The notes below the pieces were generated by a model. That model was not told where the DNA came from, did no database searches, and saw nothing but the letters and a program-made list of their open reading frames with translations. From NCBI RefSeq assembly GCF_001656295.1, contig NZ_LXHE01000007.1, positions 1 to 64,000 of the forward strand: a stretch of 64,000 nt of DNA. The letters run 5' to 3'. This DNA comes from Moraxella catarrhalis (GTDB taxonomy: Bacteria > Pseudomonadota > Gammaproteobacteria > Pseudomonadales > Moraxellaceae). The position numbers and the translations under genes were made by a program. Within the stretch, counting starts at the first letter, position 1, and the number at the start of each line of letters is the position of its first letter. This document shows positions 1 to 8,760 of the stretch, piece by piece.

Positions 1-737
1 ATCAGACATACCCGTTATTAATATAAAAGAACACTAAATCAAAGGCTTTAAAGTGATTCTCGAGTTTTTTGGAAAAGTTACAACTTCGCCTAACTGCTCG
101 TTTTATCCTATGCCGAATACGGCAATTATTTCCTTCGATGCCCACGGTGAAAAATTTACCAATTCTTTGAGTAAAGCCTTTAAAGCCAGTGACGAAGCTA
201 TCCCAATTATCACTGGCAATAACAGCACAAGTTACACCCAAGGCTTGAGGTTTTGCGCTTAATCGTTTAACCGTTTTAAGGTCTCGCTTTCCCCATACAT
301 AGGCAACAATTTCGCCTGTTTGACGGTGGTAAGCATAGATGAGCCATTGTTTGTTGCTCTTTTTACCTACGAACATCCATAGCTCGTCTACTTCTAGTTG
401 GTCATAGTGACTTTGCTTTGGTATCAGTCGGTAGTTGCATTTTTCCAAAGTAGCTAATACTTTACCTTGGCTAATCCTTTCAACGCAAGCGATGTCTCTT
501 ATGCCACTACCTCGTACCATGAGTTGGCGTATTTTGCTTTCTTTTTGAGAGTGACATCCAAGATAACTTAACGCATGGTCGCCAATAAATTGCCGCCTGC
601 AGTCTTTGCATTGGTAGTTCTGCTTACCATAGCTTTTTTTACCGTTTTTCTTTATACTGTCCCCTAAACAGGCTGGGCAGTTGATGTATAGTGTGATTTG
701 CATTTCACTATTTTATCAATTTCTCAGCCTGTTTTTT
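1..737 (-). mobile_element. IS1-family insertion sequence, truncated by window edge
   Basis: The transposase gene fills almost all of this element. The inner boundary is placed near 737 because coding similarity of the neighbouring thioesterase stops there and the sequence turns T-rich. The far end, its terminal repeat and any target duplication lie left of base 1 and cannot be seen. The element sits inside a siderophore-type thioesterase gene and appears to have destroyed it. The exact end is uncertain by about 15 bases because the two terminal repeats cannot be compared. Confidence 0.75.
2..703 (-). CDS. IS1-family transposase, single-frame
   Basis: This 233-residue DDE transposase moves its own insertion sequence. 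The N-terminus has a zinc finger (Cys9, Cys12, Cys32, Cys35), followed by a helix-turn-helix region and a catalytic domain. Candidate acidic residues are the Asp in VDELWMFVG, the Asp in ASDNWDSF and a Glu in IEGNNCRIRHR. In classical IS1, InsA and InsB' are joined by a -1 frameshift, but here both parts lie in one uninterrupted frame, as in a known subset of the family. The stop codon ends at base 2, so the gene looks complete and possibly active. It lies within the siderophore region, and its insertion explains the broken gene next to it. Confidence 0.9.
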   Translation of the reverse strand: MQITLYINCPACLGDSIKKNGKKSYGKQNYQCKDCRRQFIGDHALSYLGCHSQKESKIRQLMVRGSGIRDIACVERISQGKVLATLEKCNYRLIPKQSHYDQLEVDELWMFVGKKSNKQWLIYAYHRQTGEIVAYVWGKRDLKTVKRLSAKPQALGVTCAVIASDNWDSFVTGFKGFTQRIGKFFTVGIEGNNCRIRHRIKRAVRRSCNFSKKLENHFKAFDLVFFYINNGYV

Positions 738-955
738 TACAGCATACTTTTTAAAGCACTACCATATTTTGAAATTTTGTTTGCCAAATAATTGGAGTCT
801 TTTAATAAAGGCTCATTCATTTTCGAGCCATGACCAGGATAGTCAATAGGCACTACATTAATTCTAGAATCTATTGTTTTTTTCCAATTAGCGTAGATAC
901 TGGCACTACTACCTGCAGGTGGCAAACAAAACAAGTTACATTGTGTATGTTGCAA
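737..955 (-). pseudogene. Type II thioesterase remnant (siderophore type), 3' end lost at IS1
   Basis: The 72 residues match the N-terminus of type II thioesterases that proofread nonribosomal peptide synthetases: LFCLPPAGSSASIY, then VVPIDYPGHGSKMNEPLL. Such enzymes are about 230-250 residues long and carry a GHSMG nucleophile motif about 20 residues further on. That motif and everything after it are missing, and the frame ends where the IS1 element begins, so the product cannot be catalytic. The gene lies downstream of the BarA/BarB-like exporter genes in the same direction. Thioesterases are also found beside such exporters in acinetobactin (basH) and anguibactin (angT) loci. It is read as a relic of a siderophore synthesis pathway. 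Confidence 0.75.
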
Positions 956-1007
956 AGCTATACCTCAAAATAGTTAAGATAAGTAAATGAAAATTATTTA
1001 AGGTTTT

Positions 1008-1073
1008 CCGCTCGTTCTGAGTCTGTCGAAGGGTAGGAAAACCATTATGGTTCGACAAGATCACCAGGAACGG
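1008..1073. repeat. REP-like imperfect palindrome
   Basis: Two arms containing CTGTCGAAGG and GGTTCGACAAG face each other across a short loop, flanked by CCG and CGG. This resembles the dispersed palindromes with a TTGTCGAA core common in gammaproteobacteria. It lies between the broken thioesterase and the stop codon of the exporter gene, which it nearly touches. It may act as a transcript end or stabiliser, or be a mobile REP. Only one copy was noticed in this window. Confidence 0.5.
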
Positions 1074-1075
1074 TT

Positions 1076-2707
1076 TCAAATTGTCCTATTACTTAGGTCA
1101 TAAATTTTATCAGTCTTCCAAATATCTGATAGGCGATGGGTAACAAAAATAACTGTGGAATTAAGTTTATTTATGTTTTTTACTACCTCAACTTCTGTGC
1201 CTTCATCAAGGGCTGAAGTCCCTTCATCTATAATTAAAATAGGGGCATTCTTTATTATAGCTCTTGCTAGTGCTACCCTTTGACGTTCGCCACCAGATAA
1301 CGCTGTTCCCTGCCTACCTACATGGTAATAGATACCGTCAGAAGAACGTTGAATCAGGTCTGTCAAAGCTACTTGCTTTGCAACATTCTCAATTTCTTCA
1401 TCTGTGGCCTGTGGCTTTCCAATACGAATATTTTCAGCCAATGTACCTGTAAAAATAATAGGTTCTTGTGGCACGTAAGCAATATGTTTGACAAGTTCAT
1501 CATAGGGAAATTCTGATAATCGAATACCACCCAAACAAATATATCCTTCTTTTGGATCATCAAAACGTAGTATTAATTCAAGTAAAGTGCTTTTACCACT
1601 GCCACTTTTACCTGTAATTTGGAGATGGGTTTGGTAGGGGATAATAAGATTGATATTGCTTAGGATTGGTGAGTGGTTTACTTGATGGATGGTAATTTCA
1701 AATTTCTTTCTATCTTCAAGTGTTTGATAGGTACTTAAAGTGTGCGATACAACTGTATTATCAGGTTCATTCAATGACGGTATATAATATAATTGGCTAT
1801 ATTCTGAGAATAAATGTTTTATGTCATTAATACTGAAAGTAGCGGTAGCCAATTGTTCAAGGGGAGCTGCCGCCCTTGTAATAAGCACGATTATAGCTAA
1901 GATTTGCGTCTCTATTCTGACACCTGCAAACCATAAATAACCAATTAAACCTGCAGTCGGGAGTACACTAGCAAATAATGAAATACCTGTTGCTAGAGCT
2001 GCTATTGAATTAATACGGCTAAAACTATCACTTTGACGTAGCCATTCATTTTTCAATGGTTGCACAGCTCCATCTATGCCTTTAGATGTTCGTAGCAACT
2101 CAATGTGTTCTACGAAATTAAGTATTGATTGATTAGTAAGCAATTCAAGTTGATTCCGATTTTTATCTACCCTTAATAAAAGAAACTGACCATACCATTG
2201 TAGAGCAAATGAGAAAAAAAGCAGACCAAATGCCCAAATTGCAACTGTTTTTTCTGTCAACCACCCTAAACTTACGATCAAAAACAACGCTAAACTTGGT
2301 GAATGAATAAACATTTGTAACTGATGGGCGGGAATGCTCATAAATTGAGGGATACTTTTTCCTGCCATACTTGCAACTTTAGTGCGGTTGGCTTGATTAA
2401 GCCATGATAGTTTGGCAGAAGCTAATGCTGTTCCCAAGCCTTGATATAAATCACCTGCGAGCCTAACACCTGTCAAGTAACCCTGCCGACTCACTAAAAC
2501 AGTAAGTAATACGGCTATAGTAGCAGACACAAGCACATTAAAAGGTGATAAATTATTCAAGATTGAAAATGACAATACCGTATAAGCAATTGCTTCTGCT
2601 AAAGCGACCAACAGCCATCCAATACTAACAACTAATAATCGCTTATGAGCAAGTGGTGGCAAAGAAATAACGATATATCGAAAAAATTTGTGTATAGAGC
2701 TAAACAT
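1076..2707 (-). CDS. ABC transporter, fused membrane and ATPase domains (BarB/YbtQ-like)
   Basis: This 543-residue half-transporter has an N-terminal six-helix type membrane domain (about residues 10-300) and a C-terminal ATPase domain. The ATPase shows Walker A GKSGSGKST, signature LSGGERQRVALARAI and Walker B ILIIDEGTSALD. It belongs to the exporter-fold group that includes YbtP/YbtQ, IrtA/IrtB and the acinetobactin exporters BarA/BarB. It overlaps the preceding half-transporter by one base (stop and start share 2707), so the two are probably co-translated and work as a heterodimer. Exporter-fold pairs at siderophore loci can either secrete siderophore or take up ferric siderophore through the inner membrane. 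Direction cannot be told from sequence. The substrate is inferred from context. Confidence 0.85.
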   Translation of the reverse strand: MFSSIHKFFRYIVISLPPLAHKRLLVVSIGWLLVALAEAIAYTVLSFSILNNLSPFNVLVSATIAVLLTVLVSRQGYLTGVRLAGDLYQGLGTALASAKLSWLNQANRTKVASMAGKSIPQFMSIPAHQLQMFIHSPSLALFLIVSLGWLTEKTVAIWAFGLLFFSFALQWYGQFLLLRVDKNRNQLELLTNQSILNFVEHIELLRTSKGIDGAVQPLKNEWLRQSDSFSRINSIAALATGISLFASVLPTAGLIGYLWFAGVRIETQILAIIVLITRAAAPLEQLATATFSINDIKHLFSEYSQLYYIPSLNEPDNTVVSHTLSTYQTLEDRKKFEITIHQVNHSPILSNINLIIPYQTHLQITGKSGSGKSTLLELILRFDDPKEGYICLGGIRLSEFPYDELVKHIAYVPQEPIIFTGTLAENIRIGKPQATDEEIENVAKQVALTDLIQRSSDGIYYHVGRQGTALSGGERQRVALARAIIKNAPILIIDEGTSALDEGTEVEVVKNINKLNSTVIFVTHRLSDIWKTDKIYDLSNRTI

Positions 2708-4347
2708 TAACAGATAACCTTTTTATTTTGCTTGATAGGCGTATAACCACCTAAATTTATGTGGTTATCTGCACTAGCTATAATTGTTTTATCATGTGTT
2801 ACTACGATTAAAGTTTTGTTGTTGGTGATAATATGAGTACGTAATTCATTCATCAATTGGTGAGCATTATCAGCATCTAATGCACTAGTTGGTTCATCTA
2901 GCAAAATAATATGGGCATTTGAAAGAAATGTTTTGGCAACACATAGACGTTGACGTTCACCGCCTGATAATAGGTGAACTGGACTATCTAATTGAACGTC
3001 AAGTCTAACTCTATTTAGAGCCAAGGTAAGCATGTCATCTGTCACTGAATCATTAACCATTTTTAAATTATCCTTAACCGTTAAAGGTATGATATCGCCA
3101 CCTTGAGGAATAAACAAAATAGCTTCTTGACGACTTTGGCTATCTATTGTCAAAAGTGGATAGTCATTAATATAGACCGTTCCCTTAGTTAGAGGTTCAA
3201 ACCCTGCTAGTACTTGTAATAGCATGGTTTTACCTGTACCACTTGGTGCAGTAATGGCAGTCATAGTTCTAGGTACGAATTGGTAACTAAGATTTTCAAA
3301 TAATATTCTGTCTTGAAAGATTAATTGACCCTGAACAATATGAACCTTGCAAGCCTTTGATAAGTCACCAATAACAGATTCTTTACCCATATCTAAAATT
3401 GGTTGATTTAAGAAATGAATTAATCGCTGAGCAGAATTTTTTGCAGTAGCAACATAGTCTAAGCCATGACCTAACTTAAGTGCAGGAGTGACAAATGCCA
3501 AGCTAAAAAACAAGGTTGCTGCCAAAGTTGAAGTGTCGTAGTCGTAAGCAACCACATAGGCAATGGCGAAAGTTGCTATAGCTTGTAACAAAGATACCGC
3601 TAGCCCAGCCATGGTTGCGACTTTACTCACCCACATGACCATATTTTGACTAAATGTCATCGTTGCATGGTCATAGTTTTTTAATGCAAATGATTGACCT
3701 TGCCAACCATTAAATATTCGATGGACACGAATACCTCGTGTGTAGTCATCCACCGCCGTGATAATATCTCCCATGACTTGCATTCGAGCTGTACCATCAC
3801 GGGCTGTTACTCTGGGCACAATAACAAGGTAATATAATGATGCAAGAATCGCTGGTAATAAAACCCATAAAGATTGCCATCCAACCATTGTTAGTAACAA
3901 GGAAATTGACAATATTGGTACGATAAAAAATGCTACCAATTCATTTGGCAAATGTGCCAATAGATGATGTAAACTATCAATGTCTTCTTTAATTAACTTT
4001 TTTAAGTCATTATTGTCTTGAATAGCTAACCTACTTGCAGGCAGTCTTACCATGTGTTCAATGATAAGTTGACGCATCGTAATTGAGAAAGTTGCCTCAG
4101 CAGAATGGGAAATATAAGATACCAATCCTGTAGATACTGCCCCTATAAACCACAATACCACACTAACTATTAACCAATAAAGATGCTTATTAGCTATCAG
4201 CTTAACAATGCTCCAGAATCCTAGTACCATAGCCACGCCACTAATGCAAGCAAATAAAACACTCAAAAATAATTTTATTCTTAATGGATATAAAATAGGC
4301 TTAATTTTCGGATTCATTAAAATTTCATATAAGTTGTTAGCTTTCAT
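2707..4347 (-). CDS. ABC transporter, fused membrane and ATPase domains (BarA/YbtP-like)
   Basis: This 546-residue half-transporter is the likely partner of the next gene. The N-terminal two thirds is membrane domain. The ATPase part shows Walker A APSGTGKT, signature LSGGERQRLCVAKTFL and Walker B IILLDEPTSALD. It lacks the N-terminal siderophore-interaction domain found in mycobacterial IrtA. Its ATG overlaps the stop of the preceding small gene by four bases, and its own stop overlaps the next start by one base, so three genes form a tightly coupled unit downstream of the TonB receptor. A role in moving a siderophore or its iron complex across the inner membrane follows from family and context, not from any substrate motif. 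Confidence 0.85.
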   Translation of the reverse strand: MKANNLYEILMNPKIKPILYPLRIKLFLSVLFACISGVAMVLGFWSIVKLIANKHLYWLIVSVVLWFIGAVSTGLVSYISHSAEATFSITMRQLIIEHMVRLPASRLAIQDNNDLKKLIKEDIDSLHHLLAHLPNELVAFFIVPILSISLLLTMVGWQSLWVLLPAILASLYYLVIVPRVTARDGTARMQVMGDIITAVDDYTRGIRVHRIFNGWQGQSFALKNYDHATMTFSQNMVMWVSKVATMAGLAVSLLQAIATFAIAYVVAYDYDTSTLAATLFFSLAFVTPALKLGHGLDYVATAKNSAQRLIHFLNQPILDMGKESVIGDLSKACKVHIVQGQLIFQDRILFENLSYQFVPRTMTAITAPSGTGKTMLLQVLAGFEPLTKGTVYINDYPLLTIDSQSRQEAILFIPQGGDIIPLTVKDNLKMVNDSVTDDMLTLALNRVRLDVQLDSPVHLLSGGERQRLCVAKTFLSNAHIILLDEPTSALDADNAHQLMNELRTHIITNNKTLIVVTHDKTIIASADNHINLGGYTPIKQNKKVIC

Positions 4348-4592
4348 AGGTCGCTATCACAGTCGAAAGAGGATTGGTTTTGTAAATCATTAACAATATC
4401 CATAATTACGCTATCAATTTGGTGAGTGTCTTTGTGATGAGGCAACATAATTAAATGTGCTTGATTACCAGATACAGCTAAATTATGTTTTTGCCAAATA
4501 TTTTTGGATGGGCAGGGGATTACCACAGATGTAATGCCCCTGTTTTTCTGTAAATGGAAGAGTCTAAAAAACTTAACTAAATCAATTAACAT
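4344..4592 (-). CDS. Small uncharacterised protein coupled to siderophore ABC genes
   Basis: The 82-residue product was not recognised. It has no signal peptide, no clear membrane segment and no metal motif, although it contains HH and several other histidines (LIMLPHHKDTHQID). The C-terminal part, GNQAHLIMLPHHKDTHQ onward, loosely recalls the last strand and helix of an alpha/beta hydrolase, so it could be the tail of a larger degraded enzyme; this is a weak guess. It begins 36 bases after the receptor stop, and its stop overlaps the following ABC gene start as ATGA. That coupling argues for translation whatever its origin. Confidence 0.55.
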   Translation of the reverse strand: MLIDLVKFFRLFHLQKNRGITSVVIPCPSKNIWQKHNLAVSGNQAHLIMLPHHKDTHQIDSVIMDIVNDLQNQSSFDCDSDL

Positions 4593-4628
4593 AGTCTATA
4601 ATTCGTTTTTTTATCACCCTAGTTTGAC

Positions 4629-6860
4629 CTAAAAATCAATCGAAGCCGAAAGCTTAAAGGTTCTTGGTGCTCCAACTGTCAGAAAGCTATCCATTTGTCC
4701 AACGCCCCAGTATTTTTTATCAGCAACATTTTCTACTACACCATTCAAGGTGACGGGATAGTTACCAATTTTGGTTTTATATCGACCACCGATATCAAAA
4801 ATGGTGCGGCTTGGAATCGCTAAGCTATTATCAGTATTGATATATTGTTTTGAGGCGTGAGAGGCATTCGCTGTTAATGTTAAACCTTCAGCCATAGGTG
4901 TGTCCCACTCAACGCCAAGTTTGGCTTGTTTTTTGGGTACGCCTACCGCAATATTGCCTTGATTAATCCCACCTGCTGTACGGCTAAGTTCAGGTTTGAG
5001 ATAAGAGAGACCACCCATTAAGCGTATGTCTTGTAGGGGTGAGCCTACAAAACTCCATTCAATACCACGATTGCGTTGTTGTCCATCTGATGAATAAATT
5101 TTAGTGGTTGGGTCGGTGTAACTGTTAGGTTTTTCAATTTCAAACGCACTCAAGGTGTTAGTAATACCATAAGTATCAAATTTTAAACCCACTTCTTTTT
5201 GTTTGGTTTTTTGTGGGGCAAATACTGTACCTGCATTTACCGCAGTAGCAGGGGCAGCACCGCCTTGGGTTAAGCCTTCCATATAGTTGGCATATAAAGA
5301 CAGATTATCATTGGCTTTATACACAATCGCAGCAGCTGGCGTTGTTGCACCTTTGTCATAAACCGTTTTTTTGCCAAAACTGCTTGACTCATCTTTGACT
5401 TGTTGATGGCGAACGCCCAAGGTTAGCTCAACCTTACCATCAAGCATAGCCATAGTATCAGCCACACCGTAGCTTGTTAATGTTAGGTCTCGATGCAAAA
5501 ATTGTGGCAATGAACTGCTCATTGCCAAAGGCTCTCCCCAATTTGGGTGATAAAGATTGGTGGTGACTTGCCAATTTTTGAGCTGGTCAGCCGTCCAGTT
5601 AGGGCGAGGAATTAGACCGTATTCATTTTGGTCATGATTATAATAGGTGGTATTTAAGACCCACTGATGACGGATATCCCCTGTAATAAAACTACCCTTA
5701 ATGCCCGCTTCGGCTGATTTTTTATCGATATCAAAAGCAAGCTGTCCCATACTGGTGGTAAAGTTACCCTTATTATCCAAAATAGTGCCAGCTGCTGCAC
5801 CATTATATTCGTAATCAGTTCTGCTTGTGCCGTATTTGGCATAGCCAGTTAAATTATTCGTTAATTGATAATCACCATTGAGCATTATGCCTTTGTCTTT
5901 ATTGGTGACATGAGACCAATCGGGTGTGATAAGTTTGTCAGATGCAGGTGATTTAGGAATGGCTTTTAAGTTACTTCTCAAGCTGATACCCCTTGCCACA
6001 CCATCAATGTGGTCTTGGGACGTATAGATATCTGCCGAGATGCTGCCTCGACTAAATTGGCCGTCCAATCCTAGAGCGGCTAATTTAGTTTGATGTTTTT
6101 GATTATCGATAGCACCTTCACCATCACGATATACGCCATTAAAACGTGCACCAAACTGGTTTTTTTCTCCAAAGCGACGAGCAATATCAACGTGTCCGCC
6201 TATATTCGCACTGTTGGTATAATCTACTGTCAAGCGATTGAGTGGTTTACTTTTTGCACGTTTAGGGGTTAGATTAATCATGCCACCGACTGAGCCTTTG
6301 GGTGGCATACCATTAAGCAAGGCAGACGGTCCTTTTAAGACTTGTACACCTTCATACATTTCAGGTGCGGTTCGATAGAAGGGTGAAATACCAATCAACC
6401 CATTAACAGTCATGTCACCAGGTTCGCTGGCAAATCCCCGAATATAGTAGTTTTCACTCCATGACCCTTTATCATTGTTACTAAAGACACTGGGGTCTGT
6501 TTTATTAATGACATCACTGATATCTTTTGCTTGGATATCAGCAACGTACTTGTCTTTATAACCAACCACATTAAAAGGGGTATCTTTAACACTTTTACTG
6601 CCTAAAAAACCAATCTCATTAGCGGTGGCTATCTGTCCCCCTTGATAGGTCGGATGTGTTGATGTAACTGTAATTGTTGGCAGTGTGACTGTTGGTAGAT
6701 TTGAGTTATCCGATGAAGCTGTAACTTCAGCAGCTTGGCTATTCATTGCTGATAAGCCGCTAACGGTCAAAACTCCCAAACAGACGGCACGTTGTGCGAT
6801 AAATAGTTTATTTAGCTTAAGATGTCTCATCGTAAGAACATGGTGTTGAAAATGTAGCAT
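4629..6860 (-). CDS. TonB-dependent siderophore receptor
   Basis: The 743-residue product is an outer-membrane ferric-siderophore receptor. It has an N-terminal signal region ending near LSAMNSQAA, a likely TonB box (TITVTST), a plug domain (DTPFNVVGY, IRGFASEPGD, LKGPSALLNGMPPKGSVGG) and a barrel ending in the C-terminal Phe of KLSASIDF. The start is set at the ATG at 6860, not the TTG 15 bases upstream, because GGAG at 6870-6873 is well spaced for it. A strong promoter and a Fur-like box lie just upstream, so it probably has its own iron-repressed transcript. Its position next to binding protein, ATPase and permease genes resembles bauA of the acinetobactin locus and fatA of the anguibactin locus. 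Ligand specificity cannot be read from sequence. Confidence 0.93.
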   Translation of the reverse strand: MLHFQHHVLTMRHLKLNKLFIAQRAVCLGVLTVSGLSAMNSQAAEVTASSDNSNLPTVTLPTITVTSTHPTYQGGQIATANEIGFLGSKSVKDTPFNVVGYKDKYVADIQAKDISDVINKTDPSVFSNNDKGSWSENYYIRGFASEPGDMTVNGLIGISPFYRTAPEMYEGVQVLKGPSALLNGMPPKGSVGGMINLTPKRAKSKPLNRLTVDYTNSANIGGHVDIARRFGEKNQFGARFNGVYRDGEGAIDNQKHQTKLAALGLDGQFSRGSISADIYTSQDHIDGVARGISLRSNLKAIPKSPASDKLITPDWSHVTNKDKGIMLNGDYQLTNNLTGYAKYGTSRTDYEYNGAAAGTILDNKGNFTTSMGQLAFDIDKKSAEAGIKGSFITGDIRHQWVLNTTYYNHDQNEYGLIPRPNWTADQLKNWQVTTNLYHPNWGEPLAMSSSLPQFLHRDLTLTSYGVADTMAMLDGKVELTLGVRHQQVKDESSSFGKKTVYDKGATTPAAAIVYKANDNLSLYANYMEGLTQGGAAPATAVNAGTVFAPQKTKQKEVGLKFDTYGITNTLSAFEIEKPNSYTDPTTKIYSSDGQQRNRGIEWSFVGSPLQDIRLMGGLSYLKPELSRTAGGINQGNIAVGVPKKQAKLGVEWDTPMAEGLTLTANASHASKQYINTDNSLAIPSRTIFDIGGRYKTKIGNYPVTLNGVVENVADKKYWGVGQMDSFLTVGAPRTFKLSASIDF

Positions 6861-6883
6861 ATATTTATACTCCAATATATATT

Positions 6884-6902
6884 GAAAATGATAATCATTA
6901 TT
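6884..6902 (-). promoter_or_regulatory. Fur box upstream of the TonB receptor
   Basis: GAAAATGATAATCATTATT matches the 19-base Fur consensus GATAATGATAATCATTATC at 17 positions by eye. It lies immediately downstream of a -10 hexamer and 24 bases upstream of the chosen receptor start, where bound Fur would block transcription when iron is plentiful. Confidence 0.85.
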
Positions 6903-6903
6903 A

Positions 6904-6931
6904 ATTATACTTTATTTTTACAGCAATTCAA
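6904..6931 (-). promoter_or_regulatory. Sigma-70 promoter of the TonB receptor gene
   Basis: Read on the minus strand, TTGAAT (6926-6931) and TATAAT (6904-6909) are separated by 16 bases. The Fur-like box starts right after the -10, which fits iron repression. Confidence 0.7.
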
Positions 6932-6983
6932 CAGTTTTTTACAAATTTTGTAAAAGTTGTGGGGATTATGCTGTTTCCTTTGT

Positions 6984-7967
6984 TTATTTGTATCCTCTTA
7001 ACACATCATCCATCATTATCTTGACAGAAGTGGGGCTAGCAGCCGTTGTGTACCAAGCGTCTGCATCGACAAATACCACACGCCCATTTTTCCAAGCTTT
7101 GGTTTGTGTGAGTAGTGGGTTGCTTACGCTATCAGCATTAATTAAAGGGCGATGTTCCATAACGGCGGTGCGGTCTATGATATACAAAATATCAGGGTCA
7201 GTTTGATTGATAAATTCGCTCGAAATAGGCTCACCGTGCAGGTTTATTTGCGTAGTCGTGCTAGCTGGTTTGACACCCAGTTCATTAAATACAAAGCCAT
7301 AACGAGAGTTTGTGCCAAAATTGCTGAAAGAACCATTGTTGTGCATAATGACCAAGGCTTTTTCAGGACGATTAGCTGTGATTTGCTTGACTTGCTGGAG
7401 TTTTGTGTCAATTTCACTTACTTTTTGCTGAGCTAAGGCTTGTTTGTCAAAAATTTTACCCAAATCTAGTAAATGGTTTTTGATGGTATTTATCTGCCCA
7501 TTACCGCTTTTATAATCAATATCATAATGCAAGGTGGGGGCTATCTTGGTGAGTTCTGGGTAGCTTTTACTGTGTAACGGTGTCATGAGAATCAAGTCAG
7601 GTTTTAGAGTGTGTACTTTTTCGATATTGGGTTGAACAATAGAACCCAAGTCTGCTATGTCGTTATTGTTTTTATATTTTTCTAAGAAATGCGGTACAAA
7701 ATCTTTCACCATACCTGCGATAGGGATATTTAACTGGTCTACAAAATCTACTTCATTCATATCCAACGCAGCGATTTGTTTTGGCAAAGTATTGATGACG
7801 GTTGTGCCTAGCTGATGTTTGATGGTAACGCTATGATAATGTGTGGTCTCTTGAGATACTGATGAATTATTTTTTGGTGTGGGGTTGTCTGGTTTCTTTT
7901 CACAACCTGTTGTGATGACACAGGTTGCCGTAATCGATAATAGAGCGAGTGTATTTAAAAGTTTCAT
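6984..7967 (-). CDS. Periplasmic ferric-siderophore-binding lipoprotein (CeuE/FatB/BauB family)
   Basis: The 327-residue product begins with a lipoprotein signal (VITTGC, acylated Cys22), so it should be anchored in a membrane facing the periplasm. The body has the two-lobed fold of class III binding proteins: IAALDMNEVDFVDQLNIPIAGM, LGSIVQPNIEKVHTLKPDLIL and FGTNSRYGFVFNELGVKPAS. The last stretch is typical of the CeuE/FatB/YclQ branch that binds catecholate or mixed-type siderophores. It follows the ATPase gene by 28 bases and precedes the receptor, so it should hand the ferric siderophore from receptor to permease. The exact ligand is unknown. Confidence 0.9.
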   Translation of the reverse strand: MKLLNTLALLSITATCVITTGCEKKPDNPTPKNNSSVSQETTHYHSVTIKHQLGTTVINTLPKQIAALDMNEVDFVDQLNIPIAGMVKDFVPHFLEKYKNNNDIADLGSIVQPNIEKVHTLKPDLILMTPLHSKSYPELTKIAPTLHYDIDYKSGNGQINTIKNHLLDLGKIFDKQALAQQKVSEIDTKLQQVKQITANRPEKALVIMHNNGSFSNFGTNSRYGFVFNELGVKPASTTTQINLHGEPISSEFINQTDPDILYIIDRTAVMEHRPLINADSVSNPLLTQTKAWKNGRVVFVDADAWYTTAASPTSVKIMMDDVLRGYK

Positions 7968-7995
7968 AAAGCGTTGTCTCCATGGTTAAAATAGT

Positions 7996-8760
7996 TTAAG
8001 TAAGTTTAAAATAGTTGCATAACAGACTGTTTTGGTGACGAATAATCTCAAACTTTAGGTCGTACAAATTTTCCAAATTCGTTTCGGTCAAAACTTGCTC
8101 GACACTCCCTTCAAAAAATATTTTTCCTTGTTTGATAGCCACAATATGGTCAGAATAATTGACCGCAAAATTAATATCGTGAATGACTAATACCACGGTT
8201 TTTTGTTGCTTATCACACAGTTGTCGCAAGGCTTGCATGATTCTGACGGCGTGATTCATGTCTAGGTTGTTTAGCGGTTCATCAAGCAAAATGATGTCTG
8301 TTTGTTGGGCAATGGTCATCGCAAGAAAAGCCATTTGCCGTTGCCCCCCACTTAGCTCATCTAAATAAGTGGTTTTAAGGTGAGATAATTGCAAAAAATC
8401 AAGGGCATGACACACAGCTTGACGGTCGTTATCAGTAAGTTTGCCTTGACTGTAGGGAAAACGCCCAAAACTTACCAATTCTTCCACAGTAAGTCGTAAA
8501 TTAAATCCGATAGACTGGCGTAGTGTGGCGACGAGTTTTGCATAGTCAGAAATTTTAATGGCATCGATGTTGTTGTTATCAATAGCTATTTGTCCACTGG
8601 TGGATTCTAATAGTTTGGCTATCATCATTAATAATGTCGATTTTCCAGCCCCATTCGGACCTATTAACGCCGTGATTTTGCCTGTCGGAAATGTTGTGGT
8701 AACAGCATCCAAAATTACATTATCACGGTATTTTTTGGTCAAATTGTTTACTTCAATCAT
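7996..8760 (-). CDS. Siderophore ABC importer ATPase (FecE/BauE-like)
   Basis: This 254-residue ATPase powers ferric-siderophore import by the two permeases encoded just upstream. It has Walker A IGPNGAGKST near residue 33, signature LSGGQRQMAFLAM, Walker B IILLDEPLNNLD and an H-loop VLVIHDINFA. Length and motifs fit the FecE/FhuC group. Its start overlaps the stop of the preceding permease by four bases, showing a tight operon. Confidence 0.92.
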   Translation of the reverse strand: MIEVNNLTKKYRDNVILDAVTTTFPTGKITALIGPNGAGKSTLLMMIAKLLESTSGQIAIDNNNIDAIKISDYAKLVATLRQSIGFNLRLTVEELVSFGRFPYSQGKLTDNDRQAVCHALDFLQLSHLKTTYLDELSGGQRQMAFLAMTIAQQTDIILLDEPLNNLDMNHAVRIMQALRQLCDKQQKTVVLVIHDINFAVNYSDHIVAIKQGKIFFEGSVEQVLTETNLENLYDLKFEIIRHQNSLLCNYFKLT

